A program made the translations under genes and the position numbers. Source: Nymphalis io (Eukaryota > Arthropoda > Insecta > Lepidoptera > Nymphalidae). Taken from it: a DNA stretch of 64,000 bases. Below are positions 45,120 to 56,595 of the stretch, piece by piece. The stretch spans positions 10,292,001 to 10,356,000 of the forward strand of contig NC_065905.1 of the NCBI RefSeq assembly GCF_905147045.1. Direction: 5' to 3'. Below the pieces are notes generated by a model. That model saw only the letters and a program-made list of their open reading frames with translations, was not told where the DNA came from and made no database searches. The first letter of the stretch is position 1. Every line of letters begins with the position of its first letter.

Positions 45120-45250
45120 AACTCCACGGCTAACCTTGTCCCGCGGCTTGGGTGGCGCCCGCCGCTATAAAATTCGGACAGCGGCGCGGAATCCCACAGA
45201 TTCCAAGTTAATATTAATTGACGATCGACTAACTCAACGCAGCACCCGGC
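45120..45250 (+). promoter_or_regulatory. Second GC-rich island with TATAAAA
   Basis: TATAAAA at 45166-45172 lies between CGCGGCTTGGGTGGCGCCCG and GGACAGCGGCGCGGAATCCC. It sits about 830 bp from the TATA box at 44334, same strand. Part of it ('cccgcggcttgg') may derive from family-G sequence. No exon recognised. Confidence 0.25.
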
Positions 45251-45701
45251 TCTACTTAATAAACCATTCCAGTATTGATTATTTAGGTATCCAGATACAG
45301 CTTATCACAATAATAAGTATATAAGTACCTCGTTATGAACACATTACATCGATTTAGCATTTAGCAATTATACATAACATCGAAAATGCTTTTGCATAAT
45401 TTGAATTGATGTAGTTTTTTTTTGCATAATTTGACTAAGAACGCGATTTAATTCCAAGCAGACACAACTTAATTTTCATATGCTTAATTAGGCTTTGTAA
45501 TTTAGTTTATTAAGCAAAATCATAACGCTACTTAAATGTAACTTAATAACGAATTAATCAATATCCATAGTGATATTATACTTGAATGCGAAGGTGAAAT
45601 TGTTTTGTTAGAGACGTCTTAAAGTACTCAACCGCATACACATATAACGCGGCAGGCGTTTGGCCTCACAGACGAATCTACGGGTAGATACTACTACAAT
45701 A
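45251..45701. other. AT-rich non-coding DNA
   Basis: A degenerate SINE-A scrap may lie at 45450-45500 ('acttaattttcatatgctta'). Confidence 0.4.
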
Positions 45702-46039
45702 TATATACATCCATAAAATAATAAAGCCGAGATGGCCCGGTGGTAAGAACGCGTGAATCTTAACCGATGATCGTGGGTTCAAATCCGGCAAGCACCACTG
45801 ATGTTCATGTGCTTAATTTGTGATTATAATTCATCTCGTCCCTTACGGTGAAGGAAAACATCGTGAGGAAACCTGCATGTGTCTAATTTCACTGAAATTC
45901 TGCCACATGTGAATTCTACCAATTCGCATTGGAGCAGCGTGGTGGAATAAGCTCCAAACCTTCTCCTCAAAAACAGGAGAGGAGACCTTTAGCCCAGCAG
46001 TGGGATATTCACAGGCTGTTACGGTTATATACATCCATA
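45702..46039 (+). repeat. SINE-A, full length, 14-bp direct repeats
   Basis: TATATACATCCATA occurs at 45702-45715 and 46026-46039. Head at 45725 with A box TGGCCCGGTGG and B box GGTTCAAATCC, body, tail TTACGG. Nine extra bases (AAATAATAA) lie between the left repeat and the head. Well preserved. Confidence 0.88.
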
Positions 46040-46638
46040 GTTATAGACAATTGCAGAAAATCCTTCTCGAATGCGAATATTTCTACAACGAAACATTTCA
46101 TTGTCGATGAAGAATAGATTTTAATTAATCAATTAAATTTTAAGTGGAACCGCGACTCGTTTCGAACAATCAACAACAATATCAATACAATGCACTGAGT
46201 TGGTACTTCCGTATTGTTGTTAGATACTTGGAATTGTTGATTGTAGGTTCTATACTATACATATACTCTATTAATAGACTTGGAGTATTTCTGACGTTTT
46301 TAGTTTGCGGAATCGTATTTAAACAACAAAAAACCTCAAAGTTATTAGAGCCTTTAGGAGGAGGAGGAGGAGCAAAACCGATTTTGATGACATTTGATAT
46401 GAAGCATGATTGAACCCCAAGGAAGGACGTAGGCTACTTCTTAAGCCTGACACCTCCCCCCAATTATAAAAGCGGACGTGTGAGAAGAGGCAGGTATGTA
46501 CCTTAATATTTGTACCCCTGACAACGTGGAGCTTAGGACGTGTTGATCAGGATAGGATATAGGTCTATGACAGGCACCGGTTCCAAGCATGAGAATATAT
46601 TGCTTAATTCTAGTCTAAAGCAATAAATATTTACGGCC
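46040..46638. other. AT-rich DNA with a family-G-like patch
   Basis: (GGA)5 at about 46350-46364. 46374-46500 has 'accgattttgatgacatttg', 'aaggaaggacgtaggctac' and GAAGAGGCAGG, matching family G. Confidence 0.45.
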
Positions 46639-46774
46639 TTACTTATAAACGATACTCAGTGAGTTATTAGTTAAACAATGCTCTGTCTTCTTCTTTCGAA
46701 TGTCAAATCAATACTGACAGAAAGAGAGAAATCAATGTTACACTAAACAGCCGCCAAGCGTCGTTTATAAGTAA
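46639..46774. repeat. MITE (family F) with 14-bp perfect terminal inverted repeats
   Basis: TTACTTATAAACGA (46639-46652) is the exact reverse complement of 46761-46774. Imperfect pairing continues inward (AGTTAAACAATG against ATGTTACACTAAAC). The core holds TTTCGAATGTCAAATCAATA and GACAGAAAGAGAGAAATC. About 136 bp and non-coding, so a short non-autonomous DNA transposon. The flanks do not show a clear duplication. Confidence 0.75.
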
Positions 46775-47203
46775 TTTGATATTATTATTTCAAGTGCCCC
46801 TGAGTACAGATCGTGATCAAATATAAGAATATAATTAAAAAAAGTTTATTTAAAGCTTATTAATGTTCAACATTAAGGGTTACAAGTGTAAAAAATATTT
46901 TATCATAAAATATATGTCTCATTCAGTGTTGTTAGTTTCACGATTTCTTACACAGATTCCATCTTATCTCTTAACATAATCACGAATTAAGCTCGGAAAT
47001 TTAAAAAAAAAAAAATCTCAATGAATCTTAAGTCTTGAAAGTATTGAAGCCTTAAATAGTCACTTATCTTAAATCTAAGTTGTATGCACTACATTTATTC
47101 ATATGACAATGAACAAGACGTACAATAGGAAGTGACATGGCAGATCAAATACGAAATTATATGATCGAATATTATTATCTACCATTATTGGAATAAAGTT
47201 GTA
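46775..47203. other. AT-rich non-coding DNA
   Basis: Nothing recognised. Confidence 0.5.
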
Positions 47204-47490
47204 GCATTAAAATGTAATAATAATAATATTCTGGGACATTTTTCACACACGGCCATCTGATCCCAAATTAAGCTTGTACAAAGCTTGTGCTATGGAAACC
47301 AGACAACTAATATACTACATATACTACTTTTCTTTTGTAAATACATACTTATATAGATAATTACACCCAGGCTCAGGACAAACAAACATGTTCATGCACA
47401 CAAATATCTGTCCTGGGTGGGAACCCACAACCTTCGGCGTGAAAGGCAAGCATACACCAACCACGCCAACCGGCTCGCATTTAAACATGT
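47204..47490 (-). repeat. SINE-D, full length
   Basis: Same structure as 3637-3935; tail ATT units at 47216-47229. Imperfect direct repeats flank it: GCATTAAAATGT (47204) and GCATTTAAACATGT (47477). Confidence 0.82.
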
Positions 47491-47611
47491 TATATATTGT
47501 GTTAAAATTGATTGATTTCATTTATTACATGAAATGTTTGCAATTTACGTTGTATGGAATATTACTTACATATTTATTCAATAATATTATAAAAATTATG
47601 CTCATTTAGGT

Positions 47612-47812
47612 TCATCAATACTTAGTATAGTTGGGTTTCGGTTTGAAGGGTGAGTGAGCCAGTGTAACTACAAGCCCAAATAACATAACATCTTATTTCC
47701 AAAGGTTGGTGGTGCATCGGGACGTGAGTGATGGTTAATATTTCTTATAGTGCTAATGTTAATGGGCGGTGGTGATCACTTACCATTAAGTAGCCCATTC
47801 GCCAGTGTTGCC
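47612..47812 (+). repeat. Lep1-like element, both ends truncated
   Basis: TCAATACTTAGTATAGTTGG to CACTTACCATTAAGTAGCCC. Confidence 0.75.
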
Positions 47813-47919
47813 TTGGCTTCCTTAAATTACATAAAATGCTGGTGTGCTCCTAACTGAATTGGGTCACGAAGGTCACCAACAGAGACTAGTGAATTGCGTT
47901 GGATATTCGGTTAGCTACT

Positions 47920-48012
47920 GAGAATATTATTACAAAAGAGCCAGAGCTTTTAAATGGGCTTAAACTCAGAATCTCGGGATATGCTGCGTAATCAGTAATC
48001 CACTACACTAAA
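47920..48012 (-). repeat. SINE-C head, old degenerate copy
   Basis: 'ctactgagaatattatt', 'agagcttttaaatgggctta' and 'tcagaatctcggg' match the SINE-C head region in minus sense. In that sense A-box-like TAGTGTAGTGG and a decayed B box remain. Confidence 0.45.
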
Positions 48013-49394
48013 CATATATAACAATAAGCATCTTAAGCCATTTCCGTGAAGTTTATACTCTAAGCCATCTGCACGCCACAAATGGTCATCAGACCGCAAG
48101 TATTCAGTTCCAAGATAATTTATTACGTTTTTAATTTGCTTCCAATTTTAAAATGGCCGTTTTTTAACGAGCCCCGAACAAAAGGCTTAAGTACTGTTAA
48201 TATTGTTTGATTTGCTATTACCCACCATCACAATGTAGGTGGTGATTCCGTATGCCCCTCGGAAGCGGGCCGCCGCAAAATTACACCAAACTCGTATAAT
48301 TAGGGATGTGCCCGAATAATTTCGACGTCTTGCGGTTACACTTCCTTCCCTATTGTTCATTTTTTTTTTAATAATAAATTTCCTTCGTTATTTTCGTGAG
48401 TCTAGTTTAATCGATTAGAATACGAAATTTGACAGTTGCGGTTTAGTTTTGACGTTTGATACGTTTTTTTTTTACGTTTGAGAAATTGTTTTTTAACTTC
48501 CGTGTGAGTTTTTTTTTTACATCTTTTTTACAAATTGTTATAACTTAATATGTATTTTGTAGGTTACCTACTTTATAAGTATTTTAATTTGTCTATATAG
48601 CCGTCATATATCGGCGGTCGGATGTCCGATATATACCTTGACCTCTATACCTTTCAAATGACATGAGTTTTATAAAAAAAATAATATGTATACCTATAAG
48701 ACCGTTAACTTTGATAACATATCAATATATGCACAATGCAAAATTGCAAACGAAAACTAAACAGTGCGAGTAGTACGAGTTTTAAAACGAATTCGATACG
48801 ACTCTAGACGGCGCCGTTTTTGTTTTATAAATATCGCAGTTAACATCAACGCTTTGGAATATATATTTAAGCAAAATACCACTCATCGCGAGATCTCCCA
48901 AGCTATCCGCCCGATTGACTTAAAATTTGTCACAATTACTGCCCCGACGTAGACGCTCACTAAGGACGGATTTTACGCAAATCCTATTTAAATTTTTTTT
49001 CTTATCTCCCCGTGAACCGGAACGGTTAGCTAGTAAGATATAAAACACGCACTGGGCACAGAGAATGTCTGTATTATTGACGTTTAAAATTAATTTATCT
49101 TCAATATTTCGTGACAAAAATATCGACAAAAAGGACAAGGTTTTCTTATCACTGTGTTTTATTCTTCACGAGTGTCCGGTCGTGTATTCCTTCACTCAGA
49201 ATCCAAGTAATATTTCTTCAAGTAGTCTTATACAGTCTCACGTTACGGTATTAAATTTTTAAAGCTACCATCGTTTCGGAACGTAAATTTATTGGTGGTA
49301 GGGTTTTGTTATTCGCGAAGAAACAGAACTCCACAAATTTGTATTAATTAAAAACAGTTAACAAAATTATCCTTCATAAAAAATAATGTCAATA
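48013..49394. other. Non-coding DNA; possible unnamed repeat at 48770-48990
   Basis: 48770-48990 is GC-richer (GACGGCGCCGTTTTTG, GCGAGATCTCCCAAGCTATC, GCCCCGACGTAGACGCTCAC). It reads like a lepidopteran dispersed repeat I cannot name. A Lep1 start word, ATTGGTGGTAGGGTTTTG, is at 49290. No gene. Confidence 0.4.
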
Positions 49395-49575
49395 CATCAT
49401 CAATGCGCCACCAACCTTGGGAACTCAGATGTTATGTCCCTTGTGCCTGTAATTACACTGGCTCACTCACCCTTCAAACCGGAACACAACAATACCAAGT
49501 ACTGCTGTTTTGCGGTAGAATATTTGATGAGTGGGTGGTACCTACCCAGACGACTCAAAGCTCTACCGTTAGTAA
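49395..49575 (-). repeat. Lep1-like element, 3'-truncated
   Basis: CATCATCAATGCGCCACCAA to CAGACGACTCAAAGCTCTAC, near consensus apart from an 8-bp deletion in CGAGCTTGCACAAAG. Confidence 0.85.
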
Positions 49576-50232
49576 TAAACAATAAAAATTACAAAATCAC
49601 TACATACACAAACATTATGTAACATAGAAAACAACTAATAATGCGATTACGTATTAAAAATCACAATTAGGTTTGTTAAGAAAAAAAAAAATTTATAAAA
49701 TCGTAAATGGTACACACATATAAACAGAATCGTCGAAAGCATTAACCTACTTCATTGCGGTATTATCGGGTAAAAAGCGACAATGAGAAAAGTCGTTACC
49801 AGTATAGTTTCTTACTAGAAAGTTAAACAGTTAAATCGCTTACTAAAAGCAATTAAGACCGTTTAACCTGAATCAATTATATATTAAATACATAAATTTC
49901 ATTAAAAGTTTTTCAAACGACCATCACATTTGAAATTAGACTCTACCACACGAACATAAGGTCTAAAATAAATTAAACATCAATTCTCATATTACAATTC
50001 ATTTTAAAATTTCAGCCTTAGCTTGGCTTCGAAGAAGTCTGCGCAAGAGTTGATTGCTCAATTCAATATTAATTAAGTAACGCTTAACATATTTCTTTAA
50101 TAAATAAATACGGGAACAATAGTGTGTTTTTGTTATGGATGAATATTACAAAATTAAACGCATACAGATGTTTTTATAGGAATGATAAAAAGAGATTTAA
50201 ACGATTCGATGTAATTCTTAAAAAAAAAAAAA
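49576..50232. other. AT-rich non-coding DNA
   Basis: Nothing recognised. Confidence 0.5.
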
Positions 50233-50322
50233 TAACAGTATATGTCCCACTGTTAGGCTAAGATTAACTCTCTCATGAGGTTTTGGATTTCATAACGCCT
50301 GTCGCAGAATTTCAGTAAAGTA
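50233..50322 (-). repeat. SINE-A 3' fragment, degenerate
   Basis: ACAGTATATGTCCCACTGTT, 'ggctaagattaactctctca' and 'cgcagaatttcagtaaag' are the 3' half of SINE-A in minus sense with a central deletion. Confidence 0.5.
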
Positions 50323-50352
50323 AAAAGTAATTCTATTCTATGGCGTTCTATG

Positions 50353-50398
50353 GGGAGGCTTTCGTCCAGCAGTGGACGGCAAAAGGCTGAAAAAAAAA
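50353..50398 (+). pseudogene. RTE-type LINE, last 12 codons and poly-A
   Basis: The frame GEAFVQQWTAKG-stop (TGA 50388-50390) followed at once by an A-run is the terminal VQQW motif of RTE-like polyproteins. An extremely 5'-truncated copy with nothing else left. Confidence 0.6.
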
Positions 50399-50459
50399 GT
50401 AATACCTCAATTAATAAAAACTTTCTAAGAATTTTATTTAAATAAATCTCAAATAGTTC

Positions 50460-50690
50460 CGCTGCTGGCAAAAGGCAAAGCGGGTGCAAAGTTTGGAAGT
50501 CATTCCATAATTATGCTACAATGCAGTTGGATATACGTGTGGTAGTATTTCATCCGAGACATGAAGGTTTCCAAGTGACATTTACATTGACTGCTGACAA
50601 TGAGTACGAAATAAATTAAGATGAATTTTAAATTTATTTTTTAATTCATCTTAATTTATTTCGTATTAAGCACGTGAAGCGGCCACTGGA
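50460..50690 (-). repeat. SINE-A, old copy containing a 23-bp perfect hairpin
   Basis: 'gctggcaaaaggc', 'tttggaagtcattcca', 'tacaatgcagttgg', 'cgtgtggtagtatttca' and 'catgaaggtttcc' follow SINE-A minus order. They lead into 'attaagcacgtgaagcggcc' with an inverted duplication in place of CAAGCACGAGATGAATTAT. Confidence 0.5.
50605..50665. other. Perfect inverted repeat, 23-bp arms, 15-nt loop
   Basis: 50605-50627 is the exact reverse complement of 50643-50665. Being perfect inside a heavily mutated SINE, it must be younger than the SINE. Confidence 0.9.
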
Positions 50691-52839
50691 TCTAAAATGA
50701 TTCTGTTAAATATTTAAGAATAAGTACTAGGCACCCATAACTCATACATAGAGTTTCTATTAAGCGACTTCATTCAAGTCTAGTCTTGGATTTTTAATTC
50801 GTAATATACAAAACTAATTGAACTTAAAGCTGCAAACGATTCGTACTACGGAGAAGACCTACCAATAACGCAGTAAGGAGTTGATCTTTTTAATTAAATA
50901 AATATTACGACAATCTATTTAAAATCAATTTATCATATTCATAATTAATTTTATTTAATATAGTAATAAGAATAAGCTCTTTGTGTAATTTTAATTAAAG
51001 CACATTAATAAGGTTTCATTAAGAACAAAAATGGTGTATTTTTATGGTAAAATTAAAAAAAGAAACAAATGACACGCGATACATTCGAAAATCGACCGCC
51101 TTCACCACTTCGGATAGAAATCCAACACTATTACATACGCCGCTCCAAAATAGGAAACTAAAGACTAATATAAAATAATTATAAGTCGTCTGTACGCATG
51201 TTAATAGATCATTAGTTTTATATTTATATCCGTACAGAGGTTGTTTATTAAAGTTGATTTAAAAAAAATCGTATATTCCAACTTTCAACGAGGTTCATGA
51301 TATCTTCCTTCCAATATCTCTTATACATTATTTTGTAATTAATAAATTTAAAAAAGGGCGTGTATTCCATTTTCGTCAGTAATTATTTTAATTATTATAT
51401 ATCAATGTTAAATATCAATTACGCTGATAAATTAACAAGTAAAGCCACGCATAAAACCTTACACGATTTTAATAGTCAAACCGTATTTCCATTGAAAACA
51501 GATAATTAATACCAATACAGGAATAAGGTTTACATTCGAATCCACTTTCCGTTGAGCACCCTCGATTTCCGAACCTATTGTCGATTGGAAATTAAAAAAA
51601 AAAAGCCACGGTGACAATACTCGGCTATTGAGTGACGGCAGATGTCGACATTCGAAATTTGAAAATCATTGTTGCCAGTGAAAAAAGTGGTTGTAAGAGG
51701 TAATCGATATGGTTTGTTTTTTTTTTTATTATTTGAAGGCTCGGTCTTCAAGCGTTAGATTAGGGTTTATACACATGGATAAAAGAGGTTGGATAGGATT
51801 TCTCTTTTATTCAGATTTTTCAGCTGTCTGTATAATATGTATTAGTGTATTTGATAATAAAATATATGTATCTATTTCTGCACTATTAGCATTTTTTTAA
51901 TTTGGAGTATAGATTTTAATAAGTGTAATATCAGGATAGCATGATCTTGGAAAATATTAAAAAACCTCTTTATTGTTCTGTTTATATTATTTAATTTATT
52001 ATATGTATAGCTTTAATAAAACTTGTTTTATTAAATTAAAAATAATAAACGAAATATAAGTGTTACCATTCAAAAAAATCACACATACTAAACGACAGAT
52101 TTTACACTTTTGTTTTTTATTTTAATGAACTGTTGGTTGTTCTTTCAATTATGAATTTTCTATTGAACTAAAGGACGCCGACATTCATTTCGTCCCTCAT
52201 AAAATGATTATTTATAATAAGTGGTAACTTGACACTGTCTAACATGGCAGAGCGGTTTTAACTTTATGCTTATTATATTTTTTGTACATTAAAATGAATT
52301 ATTATTTATGACTGATCCAACAAGGTCGAATCAAATCTGCTCGTTAAGAATTCCGTTCAAGAAGGTTACATTTTTTTTTTAATTTGATAAAGCAAAGGAA
52401 TGTTGCCGGATGAAAAAAAAACAATTTTGTTTTTTGGAATAAATATATAACGCTAAGAAAATAGCATTAAAAGTTAGAAAGTAATGTTAGATAACGTTAT
52501 TTTGTTTAATTATTTTATATTTTCAAATTAATATATTTATAACGATCTTTATAACGGATCCCACGTTATTGAATCATCAAATATAGAGTTACAGACAATT
52601 AGTAAGAGGAAGTGTGCTCGACAATGCGGGCGCGGTTCATCGAGTGCCATTCAATACAGGTAATGATTGAAATACAGACAGACGTATCTAGTTATATTAT
52701 ATAGCGTTTTAGTACACTATAATTGGATTCTTACTCGACTATGACGAACTTCGAGTGTCAGTTTTGTCAAATTTTATTGTGTTAATTTCATAATGACCTA
52801 AGTGTATGTCATTGTTACTTAGGTAGGCGCATATTTTTA
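50691..52839. other. AT-rich non-coding DNA
   Basis: 2.1 kb without a recognised gene or repeat. T- and A-homopolymers at 51595-51604, 51716-51727 and 52371-52381. Confidence 0.5.
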
Positions 52840-53077
52840 CTGGTGGTAGGGCAAAACAGTAGTACTTGTTATTGGTGTGTTCCGGTTTGAAGGGTGAGCG
52901 ATCCAGTGTAAGTACAGGCACAAGGGACATAATTTCTTAGTTCCCAAGATTGGTGGCGCATTGGCAATGTAAGCGATAGCTTACTTTTCATACAGCGCCA
53001 ATGTCTGTGGGCGTTGGTGACTACTTACCATCAGGTGGCCCATATGCTTGTCCGCCTACTTATACTATGGAAAAAAT
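52840..53077 (+). repeat. Lep1-like element, internally deleted
   Basis: Starts ACTGGTGGTAGGGCAAAACA: the first 12 bp are joined directly to the 'caaaacagcag' word, so about 45 bp is missing. The rest is complete to CCGCCTACTTATACTATGG. Confidence 0.85.
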
Positions 53078-53209
53078 TAATAAAAATAACAAGTGGTAGT
53101 ATGTTTAGTGTACGATAAGTCTTACATTATATTTACCAAAATCACATATAACAACAGCAACCATTCTATAGAAGTATTTTTAATAGTAAGTAACTGTGTG
53201 TAAGTTTTC
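53078..53209. other. Spacer
   Basis: Nothing recognised. Confidence 0.5.
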
Positions 53210-53436
53210 TACAGCTCGGCGAAGGCCTATCTTCCTTTTGAGAAGTTTTGAAAATTATTCCACCACGCTCCATCCGACACGAGCTGGTTTATTCTAGATT
53301 GTTTTGTACCGTTAAGCGTGGGATTAATTATAAACAGAAAAAAAAAAACATGAAGAATCAGTGGTGCTTGATCGAATTCGAACCCCCAATTCATGCTTAA
53401 GATTCAAGTGTTCTAATCACTGACCTGTTTCAGCTA
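53210..53436 (-). repeat. SINE-A, old degenerate copy
   Basis: 'cagctcggcgaaggcc', 'attattccaccacgctcc', 'ccgttaagcgtgggatta', 'aatcagtggtgcttgatcg' and 'taagattcaagtgttctaat' in minus order. Confidence 0.65.
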
Positions 53437-53924
53437 ACAATTCTATATTAAATAAAGTGAAACGTTTCGTATATTTGAATTGATTGATGAAATCTTTTTA
53501 ATTCGTGCAAACAGTAGGCTGTTAAAACATACTAATTTTATAAATGCAGGGGCCATGCGATACACAATGTAACCATACATCGACTCTAAAAAGATATCAA
53601 CGGTGCACTGATTCCATAATTAATTTCGGTAAATATTATATATTCGTAATTAGAATTCTAATTAGCTTCTATTTAAGCCACCAGATGCACATATTATAAC
53701 CATCTCTCAGATCCAAAGAAAACTCAACATTTAATTAAAACGCCAGCACTAGTCGAGCCTCCTGCGTTCTTCATCTTAAACAAATTAGCAAAATAATATG
53801 TGCTCTTAGAACTTAATGACGTTTTAAGAAAGAATTGCGTTGATCTAGAAAAAATCACAAGGAATGGTTACTAGTTGTTTTTTACTCAATCGTTGCCAGC
53901 TTTTATTCAATGATGCAAAACATG
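53437..53924. other. AT-rich non-coding DNA
   Basis: Nothing recognised. Confidence 0.5.
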
Positions 53925-54125
53925 GTAGGGTCCAGTTGTAACGCTTTGTACCTGGACCATTTTTTATTACGAAACAATAATTCTTTATTACTACTGTGCT
54001 ACTTTTTGAAGGGTTGGTGAGTCAGTGTAATTACAAGCATGAGGGATAATAGCTTACATTTTGTGTACCACATTAGCGGTGTACCTGAGTGGTTTCAAGT
54101 CTTTGTCTGCCTGAATGAAATAAAT
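53925..54125 (+). repeat. Lep1-like element, old degenerate copy
   Basis: ATGGTAGGGTCCAGTTG, 'ttgaagggttggtgagtcag', 'tgtaattacaagcatgaggg' and 'cacattagcggtgtacc' in order. Confidence 0.55.
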
Positions 54126-54709
54126 AAAAAAAAACCTACAATTATTAATATGACTCTAAATACATTGAGGATATATGTGTACCTACCTAAATATAAAAAA
54201 GTTATAATGTAACCTTGATCTTATTTTAGGTCATCATTAATTATTTTTACATCACTCTTGTATGTTGATTACTTAAGTGAAATTCGGAAAGAAAATCTGA
54301 GAAGAAGTTCTGATATCATCTTATGAAAATATAATGGACCTCTCCGTGAATGATGAATGTTAAACTACAAGAATGAAGTATGAATGAATGGAATGAATGA
54401 ATGAAAAGATGGAAGGATAGTGTGAGAATATCGTGTATGAGAAAGTAACTTATATAGGGATGAATGAAAGAGAAATACACACGATATTACACACAAGTAA
54501 TTCTCATAAGGGCAAGATACTCTATTGGTATTTAAGGGTCGCAAATATTTTTGTATCTAGCTTACAGAATGCATAAATTCGTCATTCAGCGTGTTTTCCA
54601 TTGTGTATAATTAATTAAAGCAAAATTTTATGTTTAAGGTACTATTTTGTGTTAACGTATATTTATTATACTGTTATACTGAAATATATCAAGCATGCGT
54701 CGAAATGTA
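54126..54709. other. AT-rich DNA with a GAAT-rich microsatellite
   Basis: TGAATGAATGGAATGAATGA at 54380-54404. The surrounding GA-rich stretch, 54290-54480, may be a LINE 3' end. No gene. Confidence 0.45.
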
Positions 54710-54848
54710 AGCCGAGATGGCCTAGTGGTTAGAACGCGTGATTCTTAACAAATTATCGTGGGTTCTAACCCGGCCAAGCACCACTGAATTTTTATGTGCT
54801 TAATTTGTGATTATAATTCATCTTGTGCTTAACTATGAAGGAAAACAC
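54710..54848 (+). repeat. SINE-A, 3'-truncated (head and start of body)
   Basis: A box TGGCCTAGTGG (54719-54729), B box GGTTCTAACCC, then body to GAAGGAAAACAC where it stops. 3' loss is unusual for a retroposon and suggests a later deletion or rearrangement. Confidence 0.8.
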
Positions 54849-55689
54849 AAAGAGTTTGTATATTTTATTTCTTGCTAAAATTTGATTCAAATAATTGTTA
54901 ATCTATGTAATTAAAACGCCTACTAGCTACTAGTAGACGATTAAGGTTTACCAATAAAACATGATACGATTATATTAAAAATGAAAGGTAAAATAAAAAC
55001 ACAATTTTAAATGGAAAAATAAAAGAAACAAAACAGAATTAACACGAAAGACGCAAATAATTTAGGCTAAAATCTTGATAGCATTCCATTTATATTAAAA
55101 CGAGCACTTTCTTGCACGGCATAGGGTTTACCACGGGTTTACAAATGTTATGTGACTTTTTTTTTAAATTACGTAATCGTTGTAGTGTAGACTAGCAAAG
55201 GCGTTACCTAAATTTGGTTGAGTTTTGTGGAAAGAGATAGAAATTGAGTTTTTGTGTTTTTACCACGCGCTGATGACAAATATTTCGTATTAAGTTACGA
55301 TGTCAATAAAAAAATTAAACAATACTAGCTTCCGCTAGTGGCTTCGACTGCGTAGATGAGGGGAGAGGGAGGCAGGTGTTAGGTAGGGGGATGTATGGAT
55401 ATCTTTAATAGACAGCAACTCCAGCGAGCTTAACGAGTGTTTAATATTTCTTACAATACCAGTATCTTTATGCAAAGTTGTCTAAACTACAGATGGCTCT
55501 TCTGCTCTTCTAAAAAACTTAATGTGAATTTACGTAAGTTAGTAAATATTTAAAAACACTTAATGTGATACCATATGAAGAATGTCATATATATATTTAT
55601 CTGTTTTAATATGTCATTTAATATGTCATTATTAAGTAGTAATTTTATATAGATGTGTATTGTTTGGTAAACCGTTGGAGTGTGTTTGT
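54849..55689. other. AT-rich DNA with repeat scraps
   Basis: A family-G-like patch is at 55325-55410 (GCTTCCGCTAGTGGCTTCGA, AGGCAGGTGTTAGGTAGGGG), and a Lep1-like scrap at 55430-55510 (GTGTTTAATATTTCTTACAA). Confidence 0.4.
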
Positions 55690-55860
55690 TAGACGTGTTC
55701 TGCAGTGGATAATACGCTTTGGCAAGCGTAGCGTAAGACGCTCTCCGGCTTGGTGGAGTGACGATATGCTAAGCGGCTGGCAGCGGATGGAAATTGAGAA
55801 CTGAATATTGAGCTCGTTGGTGTGCAGAATTCTGTCTAGCAGTGGACGAGTACAGGGGAC
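55690..55860 (+). pseudogene. RTE-type LINE, C-terminal fragment, decayed
   Basis: The plus frame contains KRSVRRSPAWWSDDMLSGWQ at about 55730-55790, aligning to the (G)KRSxGRPPxRWxDDI motif seen in the copies at 3301 and 31329. GTCTAGCAGTGGACGAGTAC (about 55835) is the decayed VQQWT end. Frameshifts separate the two. All enzymatic domains are absent. Confidence 0.6.
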
Positions 55861-56318
55861 CAATTCTACTAATTTACGATTCAATTCTAATCCAACTTTG
55901 ACTATTCTATATTTTTTCGGATTGGAACCGAACCGATATGATTGTTGATATTTTGTGTTATTATATATGACGGTTTATATACATCACTATGTCAAAACTA
56001 AACTTAATTGTTAACTATTATGCCAATAGTGAATAATTGAATTAAAGAATAGGAAAATGACTAACGGTTACGTTTCGATTGGATTACGAGAAAGGAAGTT
56101 GTTAGTAGAATTGGTCCCCAGGGTGATGAAAAAGTCAAATCTGTATCCATTGGTGTGGCAAGTAAAGAAAGGAACTTCTCATTTCTCAGACTGAAGGTCG
56201 TCGTTTCATCCTGAGCTCTAAAGGCGCTTGTCGACTCCCACAAGGTGACTAACTAATTGGACAGCGAATATAATTATAAGTCAAAACTTGAATGGCTTTA
56301 GAATTAGTCCTGATAAAT
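55861..56318. other. Non-coding DNA
   Basis: Nothing recognised. A minus frame at 56061-56243 is not convincing. Confidence 0.45.
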
Positions 56319-56595
56319 ATAATAATAATAATAATAATATCCTGGGACATTTTTCACACACGGCCATCTGATCCCAAATTAAGCTTAAACAAAGCTTGTG
56401 CTATGGAAACCAGACAACTGATATACTACATATACTACTTTTCTTTTGTAAATACATACTTATATAGATAATTACACCCAGACTCAGGACAAACAGACAT
56501 GTTCATGCACACAAATGTCTGTCCTGGGTGGGAATCGAACCCACAACCTTTGGCGTAGAAGGCAAGTATCTACCAACTACGCCAACCAGCTCGTC
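56319..56595 (-). repeat. SINE-D, full length with (AAT)7 tail
   Basis: The plus start is about seven ATA/AAT units (56319-56340), then CTGGGACATTTTTCACACAC and the complete element to GCCAACCAGCTCG. The B box (GGTTCGATTCC) is intact. Confidence 0.85.
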
